A DNA stretch of 36,171 nt from Acidimicrobiales bacterium (GTDB lineage Bacteria; Actinomycetota; Acidimicrobiia; Acidimicrobiales; RAAP-2), in the NCBI GenBank assembly GCA_017883075.1, contig JADGOI010000012.1, positions 1 to 36,171 of the forward strand, in the 5' to 3' direction. The translations under genes and the position numbers were made by a program. Below are positions 8,820 to 18,169 of the stretch, one piece after another; position 1 is the stretch's first letter; every line of letters starts with the position of its first letter. The notes beneath the pieces are model-generated. The model saw only the letters and a program-made list of their open reading frames with translations. It had not been told where the DNA came from and did no database searches.

Positions 8820-9470
8820 ATGGCTCCCCGATTGCGTCAGGTCCCCAAGGCCGAGGCGAAGGCGCCGATCGTCACCATGATGTACGACTTCCTCTTCGAA
8901 GGAAGGGATCCAGTGGCCGAGCCGGGAACCGCCACCGGATCGCCGGGTGACTGGTGGACGGTGTTCGCGCTGGTCCCCGATGTCCTCGAACATGCCGTGC
9001 AGGGTTTCGGTCTCTACCAGAGCCCCGATCGTCTGCTGGCCCCGAGACTACGGGAGCTGTCCCAGGCCCGTGCCGGCTGGGCGGCCGGAAGCCAGTTCGT
9101 GTACTCGCAACACTGCAAGTCCTTGCGCGCTCTGGGGGTCGGCGACGATGTCATTGCCGCCGTCCCGCACTGGACCGCGGCTCCCTGCTTCGACGATACC
9201 GAGCGATTGGTGTTGGCCTATACCGATTGCTTGGTGTTCGACAGAGGTCGGGTGCCCGATGGTCTGTTCGATGCCCTCCGGGGAAAGCTGAGTGATGAAG
9301 AGATTCTGGAGCTGACCTATATCGGGGCTCTCTACCTGCAACATGCGGTGATGTCGCGGGCCCTGCGGACCGAGTTCGACGACCGGCCCGAACCGATTGT
9401 GGAGGTGGCGGCGCCCGAGGGGTCCGAGGCCCGTGATGTGGGCAGCGATATCTCCATACCGAAACAGTGA
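8820..9470 (+). CDS. Carboxymuconolactone decarboxylase family protein (AhpD-like)
   Basis: MAPRLRQVPKAEAKAPIVTMMYDFLF...SQFVYSQHCKSLRALGVGDDVIAAV...DDTERLVLAYTDCLVFDRGRVPDGLFDALRGKLSDEEILELTYIGALYLQHAVMSRAL. Start trimmed from 8766. Confidence 0.85.
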   Translation: MAPRLRQVPKAEAKAPIVTMMYDFLFEGRDPVAEPGTATGSPGDWWTVFALVPDVLEHAVQGFGLYQSPDRLLAPRLRELSQARAGWAAGSQFVYSQHCKSLRALGVGDDVIAAVPHWTAAPCFDDTERLVLAYTDCLVFDRGRVPDGLFDALRGKLSDEEILELTYIGALYLQHAVMSRALRTEFDDRPEPIVEVAAPEGSEARDVGSDISIPKQ

Positions 9471-9474
9471 AGCC

Positions 9475-10380
9475 ATGAAGGCGGTGGAGATCGTGGAGGT
9501 CGCTCCCCGAGACGGCCTCCAGGATGAGTCGATGGTGGTGCCCACCAAAGCCAAGATCGAACTCATTGAACGGGCGTTGGCAACCGGCGTCCGAAGGGTC
9601 GAGGCCGTGAGTTTCGTCCATCCGGAGCGGGTGCCGACCATGGCCGACGCCGAGGCGGTGATGGCCGGGGTGAAGCGTTGCCCGGGCACCCGCCTGGCCG
9701 GCCTTGTCCTCAACGAGCGCGGCCTCGACCGAGCACTGGCCTCCGCGGTGGACGAGGTCAACGTGGTGGTGTTGGTGACCGACGCCTTCAGCCGGCGGAA
9801 CCAGGGTATGACCACCGGCCAAGCCCTCACCATGTGGTCACAAGTGGCCGCCCGGGCCGCCGATGCCGGGGTGGCGGCCACTGTCACCTTGGGTGCGGCA
9901 TTCGGTTGTCCCTACGAGGGTGTCGTGGACCGCGCCTGGGTCGGCGAGGTGGCGGAGCGGGTGGCCGAGTCCGGGCCGTCGGAGATTGCCCTGGCCGACA
10001 CCATCGGTGCCGCGGTGCCCCACGAAGTGGATGCCCTGGTCCGAGAGGTCGGGTCCCGTTCGGGGTTGCCGGTCCGGGTCCACCTCCACAACAGCCGGAA
10101 TACCGGGTTTGCCAATGCCCTGGCTGCGGTGATGGCCGGCGCACACACCATCGATGCCAGCCTCGGTGGGATCGGCGGTTGCCCGTTCGCCCCCGGGGCG
10201 TCGGGGAATATCGCCACCGAGGACGTCGTCTATCTCCTCGAGCGCTCGGGTTTCGAAACCGGCCTCCAGCTCGGCGGGTTGATCGAGGCATCGCGATGGT
10301 TGGCCGGGGTGTTGGGTCGGGACCTGCCGGGCCAACTTGCCCGAACCGGCCCGTTCCCGTTGGCCCCGGCGGCGGCGTGA
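9475..10380 (+). CDS. Hydroxymethylglutaryl-CoA lyase family protein
   Basis: MKAVEIVEVAPRDGLQDESMVVPTKAKIELIERAL...HLHNSRNTGFANALAAVMAGAHTIDASLGGIGGCPFAPGASGNIATEDVVYLLE, including the Cys-loop signature. Confidence 0.92.
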   Translation: MKAVEIVEVAPRDGLQDESMVVPTKAKIELIERALATGVRRVEAVSFVHPERVPTMADAEAVMAGVKRCPGTRLAGLVLNERGLDRALASAVDEVNVVVLVTDAFSRRNQGMTTGQALTMWSQVAARAADAGVAATVTLGAAFGCPYEGVVDRAWVGEVAERVAESGPSEIALADTIGAAVPHEVDALVREVGSRSGLPVRVHLHNSRNTGFANALAAVMAGAHTIDASLGGIGGCPFAPGASGNIATEDVVYLLERSGFETGLQLGGLIEASRWLAGVLGRDLPGQLARTGPFPLAPAAA

Positions 10381-11474
10381 ACGTGAGCGGCGATGGGATC
10401 CGCACGCCCGTCGACGTGACCCCGGAGTGGCTCACGTCGGTGCTGCGCGCCGCCGATGGGCTCGATCGTGCCGCTTCGGTGCGGGCGGTGTCGGTCGAAC
10501 CGGTGGGCACGGGTCAGATGGCCGATACGGTGCGCCTCACCCTCACCTTCGAACCACCCGGCGCGGGACCGGCTTCGCTGATCGCCAAGTTCGCCTCGGA
10601 AGACGCCACCAGCCGGTCCACCGGCCTCATGACCCGTGCCTACGAGATCGAGGTGTCCTTCTACGCCATGGTGGCCGATCTGATCGGGACCCGGATGCCG
10701 CTGGGCTACTACGGATGGCACGATCCCGAGACCGGTTGGTTCGTCCTCCTCCTTGAGGATGTGACCGAGAGCATCCAAGGCGAGCAGTTGGTGGGATGCG
10801 CTCCCGACGTGGCTGCCGCCGCGCTGGGCGAGATGGCGGCGTTGCACGGTCCGGTGTGGGAATCGGAGAAGTTCCAGTCGTGGCCCTGGCTCAACCGGTC
10901 TGGCCCCGGGTCGAATGAGTTCACCGTGGCCCTGGTGACGTCCCTGCTTCCCGGCTTCATCGACCGCTACGGTGACCAACTCGAGACCCCCCATGTGGCG
11001 CTGTGCGAGCGATTCATCGGCGTGCTGGGTGAATGGTTGGAGTCCATTCCCGGGCCACGAACCGTCACCCATGGTGATTTCCGCCTCGACAACCTGTTGT
11101 TCCGCCCGGGTGATCCGCGTCCTTGGGTGGTGGATTGGCAGACCGCGTCCTGGGGACTCGGAACGTCGGATGTCTCCTACTTCTTGGGCGGGAGTCTCAC
11201 CGTGGCCGATCGCCGAATCCATGAGCACGATCTGCTGATGACCTATCACCAGGAACTGGTGGGGCAGGGGGTGGACCAGTACCCTTTCGCCCGACTCGAA
11301 GACGACTACCGCCTGACCTGTTTCGGGGGACTCCTCATGGGGATTGGAGCCTCGATGCTGGTGAAGCGAACCGAACGCGGGGATGCCATGTTCGTAACCA
11401 ACGTCCAACGCCACGCCCAACAGGCCATCGACATCGATGCCGAGGCCATGCTCCCAGGGAGAACCCATGCCTGA
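10377..11474 (+). CDS. Phosphotransferase family protein (APH/ecdysteroid-kinase-like)
   Basis: SLIAKFASEDATSRSTG...WFVLLLEDVTES...PRTVTHGDFRLDNLLFRPGDPRPWVVDWQTASWGLGTSDVSYFLGGSL is a kinase HGDFRxDN / VVDWQ motif. GTG 10377 overlaps the HMGL stop. Confidence 0.9.
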   Translation: MNVSGDGIRTPVDVTPEWLTSVLRAADGLDRAASVRAVSVEPVGTGQMADTVRLTLTFEPPGAGPASLIAKFASEDATSRSTGLMTRAYEIEVSFYAMVADLIGTRMPLGYYGWHDPETGWFVLLLEDVTESIQGEQLVGCAPDVAAAALGEMAALHGPVWESEKFQSWPWLNRSGPGSNEFTVALVTSLLPGFIDRYGDQLETPHVALCERFIGVLGEWLESIPGPRTVTHGDFRLDNLLFRPGDPRPWVVDWQTASWGLGTSDVSYFLGGSLTVADRRIHEHDLLMTYHQELVGQGVDQYPFARLEDDYRLTCFGGLLMGIGASMLVKRTERGDAMFVTNVQRHAQQAIDIDAEAMLPGRTHA

Positions 11475-12411
11475 ACGCCAACGCCACGCCGTCGATGCCA
11501 CCGACGAGCAACTTCACACCCCCGACACCCAGGCACTGTGGAACGAGTCGTACTACCTCGACTTCGTGTCCGAGGACGGTTCGGTGGGTGGCTATGCCCG
11601 CATCGGGTTGTACCCCAACCTGGGCGTCACCTGGTGGACCGCCATGGTGGTCGGCCCGGCCCGGCCGATGGTGGCTTCTGTCTCGTATGACCTGCCCCCG
11701 TCGGTCGGAACCGACGTGTCGATCGATGCGGATGGCCATTCGATCAGATGTGTAGCCGGTGATCCGCTTCAGCAGATGTCGTTGCGGGCCACCGCGCCGG
11801 CAGCCATCCACGACGATGCGGCGGCCGGCTATCACGGCGATGCCGGCCAACCCACCACGCTGGCCATGGATCTCACCTGGATGACCGATGGAACCCCGTA
11901 TCACTATGACGTCACCACCCGCTACGAAGTGCCGTGCCTGGTGGAGGGCGAACTGTCGGTCGGCGGCGAGCGGATCGTGGTGCGGGGGGAAGGTCAACGC
12001 GACCATTCGTGGGGCGTGCGTGATTGGTGGGCGTTCGGTTGGTGTTGGGCGGCGGTTCGTCTCGACGACGGCACCCGGCTGCACTTCGCCGACATCCGGA
12101 TGCCCGGGTTCCCGGTCGCCTTCGGCTACGTGCAGCCACCCGACGGTGCCGTGCTGCCGGTGGGGACATTGTCGGTATCCGAGGTGGCCGGAAGGGAGGG
12201 CATGCCGGTAAGTGGCTTCGCCGCCGTGGAGCCCGGGGGGATCGAGGTGGCCATTGAACCGCTGGCGTTCGGCCCGCTGCTGTTGACCGCCGATGATGGC
12301 CGCATCAGCCGGTTTCCCCGGGCCATGGCCCGCTTCACCGCCAAAGACGGGCGGACCGGGCGGGGATGGATCGAGTGGAACCAGCCCGGGCACGAGCCGG
12401 CTGGTCGGTAG
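11467..12411 (+). CDS. DUF7064-like / hydroxyneurosporene-synthase (CrtC)-like lipocalin-type protein
   Basis: WNESYYLDFVSEDGSVGGYARIGLYPNLGVTWWTAMVVGPARP...GEGQRDHSWGVRDWWAFGWCWAAVRLDDGTRLHFADIRMPG. Family name from memory. Confidence 0.7.
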   Translation: MPERQRHAVDATDEQLHTPDTQALWNESYYLDFVSEDGSVGGYARIGLYPNLGVTWWTAMVVGPARPMVASVSYDLPPSVGTDVSIDADGHSIRCVAGDPLQQMSLRATAPAAIHDDAAAGYHGDAGQPTTLAMDLTWMTDGTPYHYDVTTRYEVPCLVEGELSVGGERIVVRGEGQRDHSWGVRDWWAFGWCWAAVRLDDGTRLHFADIRMPGFPVAFGYVQPPDGAVLPVGTLSVSEVAGREGMPVSGFAAVEPGGIEVAIEPLAFGPLLLTADDGRISRFPRAMARFTAKDGRTGRGWIEWNQPGHEPAGR

Positions 12412-12421
12412 CGTCCATCAC

Positions 12422-12856
12422 ATGAGACTCGCCCTGATCCCGCCCACCGATCCCGGCGACTATCAGTTCGTCCACACCATCCGTACGCGGTTCTCCGAGA
12501 CGGATGCCATGGGCATCATCCATCACGCTGCCTATCTGCCCTATCTCGAGGAGGCCCGGGTGGAGTTCCTGCGCCACGCGGGCCATCCCTACGATGAGGT
12601 CCGGGCGGGTGGCACCGACTTTGCCGTGCTGGAAGTGTTCGTCCAATACCGGCAGCCTCTCAGATTCGACGATGTGGTCGACATCAATCTGATGGTGGGC
12701 AAGGTGCGCGGGACGACATTTCAGATCGGCTACCTCCTGGCCGTCGACGGGGTGGCCCGTGCCACCGCGGTCACGGTTCACGGGGCGGTTGATGCCACCG
12801 GGAAGGCCCGGCGACTGCCCGCCTGGATCGCCGGCCCCCAGTTCGCCGGGGCATGA
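12422..12856 (+). CDS. Acyl-CoA thioesterase, 4HBT/YbgC family
   Basis: VHTIRTRFSETDAMGIIHHAAYLPYLEEARVEFLRHAGHPYDEVRAGGTDFAVLEVFVQYRQPLRFDDVVDINL is the hotdog DAMGIIHH..Y..Y.EEAR motif. Confidence 0.92.
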   Translation: MRLALIPPTDPGDYQFVHTIRTRFSETDAMGIIHHAAYLPYLEEARVEFLRHAGHPYDEVRAGGTDFAVLEVFVQYRQPLRFDDVVDINLMVGKVRGTTFQIGYLLAVDGVARATAVTVHGAVDATGKARRLPAWIAGPQFAGA

Positions 12857-12967
12857 GCAACAGGCAGAGCATCTCGTCGTGACCTCCTTCATGACCGCCC
12901 CGCGAGGTACAACCGGCACTGTGAGTAACTTTCGTCGGCCGTGCCGATATGTCACAATGTTGGCCTG

Positions 12968-13117
12968 ATGACCCTGGGCACCAGCCATTCTCCGATTATC
13001 CACCGTTGTGGGCAGTGCGGCGGCCTTGTGCATCCGAGCGACCGTTCCTCTCTCGCCGCCTGGTGCCGCCGTTGTGACCGCATCGTGAGCTCCACCGTCG
13101 ACGGAGGCGGTGAGTAG
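12968..13117 (+). CDS. Small zinc-ribbon-like protein (49 aa)
   Basis: Not in the ORF track. MTLGTSHSPIIHRCGQCGGLVHPSDRSSLAAWCRRCDRIVSSTVDGGGE; two CxxC pairs (CGQC, CRRC). Confidence 0.55.
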   Translation: MTLGTSHSPIIHRCGQCGGLVHPSDRSSLAAWCRRCDRIVSSTVDGGGE

Positions 13118-13154
13118 GCGGACCCACCGGGCGGACGAGGTTACGGTGGAGGGC

Positions 13155-14078
13155 GTGCAGATCTCCTATCGACTCCCTACTCACCGGGTGGAACTCGGCG
13201 ACGTGTTCTTGTCCCCCGGGGTCATCGGCGACTTGGCGTTGGCCGCGGAGGCGGTGGGATTCGGAGCGGTGTTCACCACTGATCACCCGTTTCCGGGCGA
13301 CACATGGTTGGCGCATGGAGGACACCACGCCCTCGATCCTTTGGTGGCGCTCTCGTTCGCTGCCGCGGCCACTTCGAGGATCCGACTGCACACCAACCTC
13401 TTCGTCCTCGCCTACCGGAACCCCTTCATGGCGGCCAAGGGTGTGGCCACCCTCGACGTGCTGAGCGGTGGCCGGGTCACCCTCGGGATCGGGAGCGGCT
13501 ACCTCGAAGAGGAGTTCACCGCGCTCGGCGCCTCGTTCGCCGATCGCAACGACAACACCGACGACGCCATCAAGGCCATGAAGGCGGCATGGACGGGGGA
13601 GAGCGTGACCTGGTCCGGCGCCTCCTTCGAGGCCACCGGCAATACGATGCTCCCCACGCCTCGCCAACTGCCGCATCCCCCCATCTGGATCGGGGGCAAC
13701 AGCCGTCGGGCCATCCGGCGGGCCGTCGAGTTGGCTGACGGTTGGTGCCCGTTCCCGAACCCCGCCGGTCTGGCCAAGTACACCAGGACCGCGGTACTGG
13801 TGACCCCATCCGACCTGGCCCGCGAACTGGAGTACGCCAGCGAGTACGCCGGGTCGATTGGACGGACCCAACCCCTCACGGTGGCATTCGCTGCGGATGT
13901 CCCCTCTAACTTCGGTGCTGGCGAAGGCGCCGATGACGCGGTGATCGGGTCCATCGAGCAGCTGGCCGGCATCGGGGTGAGTTGGGTGACGGTCGGCCTA
14001 CCGGGGGACACCCGCGACGAGCAGATTGCCTCCATCGACCGGTTCGGCAAGGTGATCTCCGCGGCAGCCACGCTTTAG
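13155..14078 (+). CDS. TIGR03619-type F420-dependent LLM-class oxidoreductase
   Basis: VQISYRLPTHRVELGDVFLSPGVIGDLALAAEAVGFGAVFTTDHPFPGDTWLAHGGHHALDPLVALSFAAAATSRIRLHTNLFVLAYRNPFMAAKGVATLDVLSGGRVTLGIGSGYLEEEF. Start trimmed from 13110 to GTG 13155. Confidence 0.9.
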   Translation: MQISYRLPTHRVELGDVFLSPGVIGDLALAAEAVGFGAVFTTDHPFPGDTWLAHGGHHALDPLVALSFAAAATSRIRLHTNLFVLAYRNPFMAAKGVATLDVLSGGRVTLGIGSGYLEEEFTALGASFADRNDNTDDAIKAMKAAWTGESVTWSGASFEATGNTMLPTPRQLPHPPIWIGGNSRRAIRRAVELADGWCPFPNPAGLAKYTRTAVLVTPSDLARELEYASEYAGSIGRTQPLTVAFAADVPSNFGAGEGADDAVIGSIEQLAGIGVSWVTVGLPGDTRDEQIASIDRFGKVISAAATL

Positions 14079-14232
14079 GTGACGCCGGGACCACCGCGGT
14101 GTTGGTGGGGATCGTTGTGGCGTTCGTGGTGGGGTCAGCGATTCCGGCAACGGCACGTATGCTGCCTTCGACGGCCAACCCCGACCGGGGGACGGCTCGC
14201 CGGGGTCGTCATCGAGTACGAGGAGACACACC

Positions 14233-14715
14233 ATGACCATTTCGGTTGGCGATCGCATTCCCGATGTGCAGGTGATGACGTTCGGAGCCGGTGGGCCCAC
14301 CCACGTGCAGACCGCCGATGTGCTGGGCACCGGCAAGGTGGTGCTCTTTGCCGTCCCCGGGGCGTTCACCCCGACGTGCTCGGACTACCACCTTCCCAGC
14401 TATCTGATCCGCTACGACGACTTGAAAGCCAAGGGTGTCGACTCCATCGTGTGCATCTCGGTGAACGACCCCTTCGTGATGGGCGCGTGGGGTGATGCCC
14501 AACAGGTGGGCGACAAGGTGGTGATGCTGGCCGACGGAAACGGCGAGTTCACCAAGGCCGTCGGCCTCGAAATGGACGGCAGCGGATTCGGTCTCGGTTC
14601 CCGCTCGCAGCGTTACGCCGCTGTCATCGAGGACGGCGTGGTCACCGCCTTGCAGGTCGAGCCGGGCGCGGGTCTTTCGGTGAGCGCCGCCGACGCCATC
14701 CTCGAGGTTCTGTAA
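14233..14715 (+). CDS. Peroxiredoxin (Prx5-like)
   Basis: VVLFAVPGAFTPTCSDYHLPSYL...DSIVCISVNDPFVMGAWG, i.e. PGAFTPTCS peroxidatic Cys; SD GAGGAGA upstream. Confidence 0.94.
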   Translation: MTISVGDRIPDVQVMTFGAGGPTHVQTADVLGTGKVVLFAVPGAFTPTCSDYHLPSYLIRYDDLKAKGVDSIVCISVNDPFVMGAWGDAQQVGDKVVMLADGNGEFTKAVGLEMDGSGFGLGSRSQRYAAVIEDGVVTALQVEPGAGLSVSAADAILEVL

Positions 14716-14769
14716 CTCGATCCATCGCGGGGAGGCGGGTGCCCGCCGATTCCCACTACCGTCGCGTCC

Positions 14770-15462
14770 ATGGAACTCAGCGCTGCACTGCGAACGACCG
14801 GGGCGGTACGGGAATTCGAATCGTCACCTGTATCCGACGAGGTGATCTTCCGAATTCTCGACACCGCGCGCTTTGCCCCCAACGGTGGGAACCGTCAGGC
14901 CTGGCGGGTGGTGGTGGTCAAGGATCCCACTATCCGCCGCACCCTCCGTGACATCTATCTACCCGGGTGGTACGAGTACCTGGCCCAGGTCAAGGCCGGC
15001 CTCACCCCGTGGGCGGCGGTCACCGACAACGACCGGGAACGCCAGGCCATCGCCGAGGCACCCGAGATCGCCACGGCAGCCGCGGCTGCCCCCGGCGGGT
15101 TCGCCGAGCATTTTGACGAGGTCCCGGCGATGTTGGTGCTGTTGGCCGATCTCACCCGTTTGGCCACCGTGGATCGGGACGCTGACCACTACACACTGGT
15201 CGGTGGGGCATCGGTGTACCCGTTCGCCTGGAGCATCCTGTTGGCGGCACGTGGTGAGGGGCTGGCCGGCGTCATGACCACCATGGTGGTGCGAGACGAG
15301 GCTTCGGTGAAAGCCGCGCTGGGCGTGCCTGATGAGGTGGTGGTGGCCGGGGTGCTGGCCCTCGGGCGTCCGGTACACCAACCGACCCGACTCCGACGAG
15401 AGCCGGTGGAGGCGTTCGCCAGCGTGGACCGGTTCGACGGCCCACGGTTTGAGCGGCCATGA
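14770..15462 (+). CDS. Nitroreductase family protein
   Basis: AALRTTGAVREFESSPVSDEVIFRILDTARFAPNGGNRQAWRVVVVKDPTIR. Confidence 0.92.
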   Translation: MELSAALRTTGAVREFESSPVSDEVIFRILDTARFAPNGGNRQAWRVVVVKDPTIRRTLRDIYLPGWYEYLAQVKAGLTPWAAVTDNDRERQAIAEAPEIATAAAAAPGGFAEHFDEVPAMLVLLADLTRLATVDRDADHYTLVGGASVYPFAWSILLAARGEGLAGVMTTMVVRDEASVKAALGVPDEVVVAGVLALGRPVHQPTRLRREPVEAFASVDRFDGPRFERP

Positions 15463-16349
15463 AGGTCCGGATCGGCATAGGCGTCGGGGCGCTTTCGCAT
15501 CCTGACCACCATGGCTTCGCCCACCTTGTCGACGATATCGACGAGCTTGGATTCGACTCGATCTGGTTGCCCGAGATTCTCACTGCCCCAACTGTCGAAC
15601 CGTTGACGGCGCTGGCCTTCGCCGCCGCCCATAACCCCCGGCTCAAACTGGGAGCCACACTCGTGCTGCCGGGGCGAAACCCGGTGCGGTTGGCCAAAGA
15701 ACTCGCCACCTTGGATGTGTTGTCGGGTGGTCGGCTTCTGGCCACCTTCGTCCCTGGGTTGCCTCGCCAACCGGAGTCGGAAACGGTGGGAGTGCCCGGT
15801 CCCGACAAGGGCCGGCTGATGGATGAGATGCTCCCGTTGCTGCGTCGGTTGTGGACAGGGGAGACGGTGTCCCATCACGGTGAGACCGCCGGATTCGATG
15901 ACGTGTGTGTGTCACCTGCACCGGTCCAGCAGCCCTTCGAGTTCTGGACCGGAGGCATGGGGTTGGCGGCCCTGCGTCGCTGCGGGCGCTTCGCTGACGG
16001 TTGGCTGCCGTCCGCGTGCACGCCTGACGAGGTGGCCGTGGCCACCTCGGTGATTCACGAGGTGGCTGAAGAGGAGGGTCGCACCATCAGCCCCGAGCAC
16101 TTCGGCGTCTCCATCGGCTACTCCCATCACACGCTTTCACCGAAGATGGCTCAGGCCATGGCGTCCCAACGCCGCGGGGTCGATCCTTCTGCGGTGGTTC
16201 CGGTGGGTATCGATGGTCTGCGTGACCTGATGGAAGGCTTTCTCGACGTCGGATTCTCCAAATTCGTGGTCCGGCCGATCGAGACCCCGCACTCATGGAG
16301 GGCTGAGCTCGAGTTGCTGGCCGACGGCATCGCCGATCTTCAGACGTGA
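15459..16349 (+). CDS. LLM-class F420/flavin-dependent oxidoreductase
   Basis: MKVRIGIGVGALSHPDHHGFAHLVDDIDELGFDSIWLPEILTAPTVEPLTALAFAAAHNPRLKLGATLVLPGRNPVRLAKELATLDVLSGGRL; ATGA overlap with the nitroreductase. Confidence 0.9.
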   Translation: MKVRIGIGVGALSHPDHHGFAHLVDDIDELGFDSIWLPEILTAPTVEPLTALAFAAAHNPRLKLGATLVLPGRNPVRLAKELATLDVLSGGRLLATFVPGLPRQPESETVGVPGPDKGRLMDEMLPLLRRLWTGETVSHHGETAGFDDVCVSPAPVQQPFEFWTGGMGLAALRRCGRFADGWLPSACTPDEVAVATSVIHEVAEEEGRTISPEHFGVSIGYSHHTLSPKMAQAMASQRRGVDPSAVVPVGIDGLRDLMEGFLDVGFSKFVVRPIETPHSWRAELELLADGIADLQT

Positions 16350-16359
16350 GAGGGGCATC

Positions 16360-16845
16360 GTGACCCGGGCCCGTCCCGAAGAGTTGGAGTTCGTGCCCGG
16401 CGACTGGGGAGATTTGTTGGCTCGAATGGCCGAGATCAAAGCGTCGGGGACCGGATGGGTGAATCTGCGACCGGTCATCGACCGCGAAGACGAGCCCCCA
16501 CCCCCCGGTCCTCTGGCCATCTTCGGCGGGAGTCCTCACAAGGTTCCCCTTGCCACCTGGGCCCCGGGTACCCGAGCCCCCAACGGAACAGTGAAGCTCA
16601 CCGCGGTCGGCCTCCAACACAGTTCCGGGCCTCGGGTGGTAGCCAGGCTCCGTGATCTGGGACTTTCCCTTCCCGCGGGATGGCGGGTCACCCAGGATCA
16701 CCCCCGCCGAGGCCTGGTGGCCCAGCTGTCGACCGAATCTTCCGATGCCGAGGCTGTCGACTGGTTGGTGCAGGCCGGGACGGCCCTCTGCGCGGTTCCG
16801 GCCACCGGGCGCTGGCGGGCATCGCTGCACGCGGGCCTGGGTTGA
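16360..16845 (+). CDS. Conserved hypothetical protein (161 aa)
   Basis: GTG start 10 nt after the LLM stop; high-GC coding character; MTRARPEELEFVPGDWGDLLARMAEIKASGTGWVNLRPVI... Confidence 0.7.
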   Translation: MTRARPEELEFVPGDWGDLLARMAEIKASGTGWVNLRPVIDREDEPPPPGPLAIFGGSPHKVPLATWAPGTRAPNGTVKLTAVGLQHSSGPRVVARLRDLGLSLPAGWRVTQDHPRRGLVAQLSTESSDAEAVDWLVQAGTALCAVPATGRWRASLHAGLG

Positions 16846-16853
16846 CACCTCGG

Positions 16854-18080
16854 TCAGTGGGCAACCGTCCCGCTCACCGTCCGCCACACCAGGGCGATCC
16901 CCACGGTGATCATGAGACCGATCGACGCGGCGATGACAAATGGTGCCGACGCCGCCACGCCGAAGAGTGCTCCGGCGGCCGCGGCCGACACCGCGGTGGC
17001 GGCGGTCTGGCTGGTGGAGAACACGCCTTGCACTCGTCCGTATTCGGAGGGATCCGAGGCCTGTACCAGAAGTGACTGCACGGCGGGGAGTACGACGGCG
17101 ATACCGACAGCCTCCAATCCTCCGAGAACGACCAGTGCCGCGACACTGTGGAGATACGGATACGCCCCGCACATCGCCACCGACAACGTCAGGCCCCCGA
17201 ACACCAGGCGTTTCCGATCCATGTGGTCGGTGAGCCATCCACCGGGTCGGGCCATCAACACGAAGGGGACGGCGAACAGGGTCCACGACAGGCCGATTTC
17301 CCACCCCGAGGCACCCCGAAGGCGAAGGAGGAGTGTCCAGCAGATCTCATAGACGCCGAAGGTGAGGCCGAGTACCACGGCAGCCATCAGCGAACCGATC
17401 AGGGCGGGGGAACGGCGGATGCCCCGCTGGGTGCCGGCTCGGGCCCGAAGGTCGTCCACGGCACCGCCGTCGAATCGAGTGCGCACCTCGACAGTGGCGA
17501 GAGCGGGGACGCAGGCGGCCAACGAAGAGATGCCGGCAGCCACGAAGACGATCCACATCAGATTCACGCCGAGGATGCTGCCGGCCAGAGGCCCGACGGC
17601 CATGCCCGCCACCTGCCCGCTGTAGATGGAGGCGAAGGCCTTGCCCCGCCGTTCCGCGGTCACCGCGGCCGACACCATGGCCAGCGCCGCCACTTCGGCG
17701 GCCCCGGCCCCGATTCCTTGCAGGGCGCGCAGGCCGATGTCCATGGTGGTTCCCATCGGGACCAGAAAGGCGAAGCTGGCGACGGCGTAGACGGCAAGCC
17801 CGGCCAGCAGCACCGGGCGCCGGCCGAGGCGGTCGGCAATTCGACCCGCCGGGTACTGGAAGAGCACGCCGGCGCCGAAGAAGGCGGCCATCACCACTCC
17901 GGCCAGGGAGTCCGAGCCACCCCGGTGGCGGATGTACTCGGGGAGCATGGGGATGATGGCGCTGGCGCCGAACCATTGCAGGAAGACGGCCAGACTCAAC
18001 CCACGGACCAGACGATCCGCGGAGGCAGGAGAGGTTGCGCCGAGGCGGGTATCGGCGGTGTCAGGGGATATGACGGTCAT
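16854..18080 (-). CDS. MFS transporter
   Basis: LSLAVFLQWFGASAIIPMLPEYIRHRGGSDSLAGVVMAAFFGAGVLFQYPAGRIADRLGRRPVLLAGLAVYA is the MFS motif A, with multiple TM segments. Confidence 0.93.
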   Translation of the reverse strand: MTVISPDTADTRLGATSPASADRLVRGLSLAVFLQWFGASAIIPMLPEYIRHRGGSDSLAGVVMAAFFGAGVLFQYPAGRIADRLGRRPVLLAGLAVYAVASFAFLVPMGTTMDIGLRALQGIGAGAAEVAALAMVSAAVTAERRGKAFASIYSGQVAGMAVGPLAGSILGVNLMWIVFVAAGISSLAACVPALATVEVRTRFDGGAVDDLRARAGTQRGIRRSPALIGSLMAAVVLGLTFGVYEICWTLLLRLRGASGWEIGLSWTLFAVPFVLMARPGGWLTDHMDRKRLVFGGLTLSVAMCGAYPYLHSVAALVVLGGLEAVGIAVVLPAVQSLLVQASDPSEYGRVQGVFSTSQTAATAVSAAAAGALFGVAASAPFVIAASIGLMITVGIALVWRTVSGTVAH

Positions 18081-18134
18081 CGGACGTCCGTAAGCAGGCC
18101 TTCGAGTTCAGTGACGCCCGGAACTGTAACGGCT

Positions 18135-18163
18135 CCTGAGGCGCAGCCGGGCCGCACCTCAGG
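18135..18163 (-). terminator. Hairpin between the small CxxC ORF and the MFS gene (weak terminator/attenuator candidate)
   Basis: Plus strand CCTGAGGCGC-agccgggcc-GCACCTCAGG; as minus-strand RNA the single mismatch becomes a G-U pair (10-bp stem). No U tract. Confidence 0.35.
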
Positions 18164-18169
18164 CTTCGG

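Noticed and set aside
9678-10376. 5' extension of the phosphotransferase ORF
   Set aside because: Out-of-frame read through the HMGL gene; start set at GTG 10377 in a GTGA overlap.
10230-11501. 423-aa - ORF opposite the phosphotransferase
   Set aside because: Antisense shadow of a kinase with a HGDFRxDN motif.
11335-12393. 352-aa - ORF opposite the DUF7064-like gene
   Set aside because: Antisense shadow; no motifs.
14736-14750. GGCGGGTGCCCGCC hairpin after the peroxiredoxin gene
   Set aside because: Loop too short and stem short; common in high-GC spacers, no T tract.
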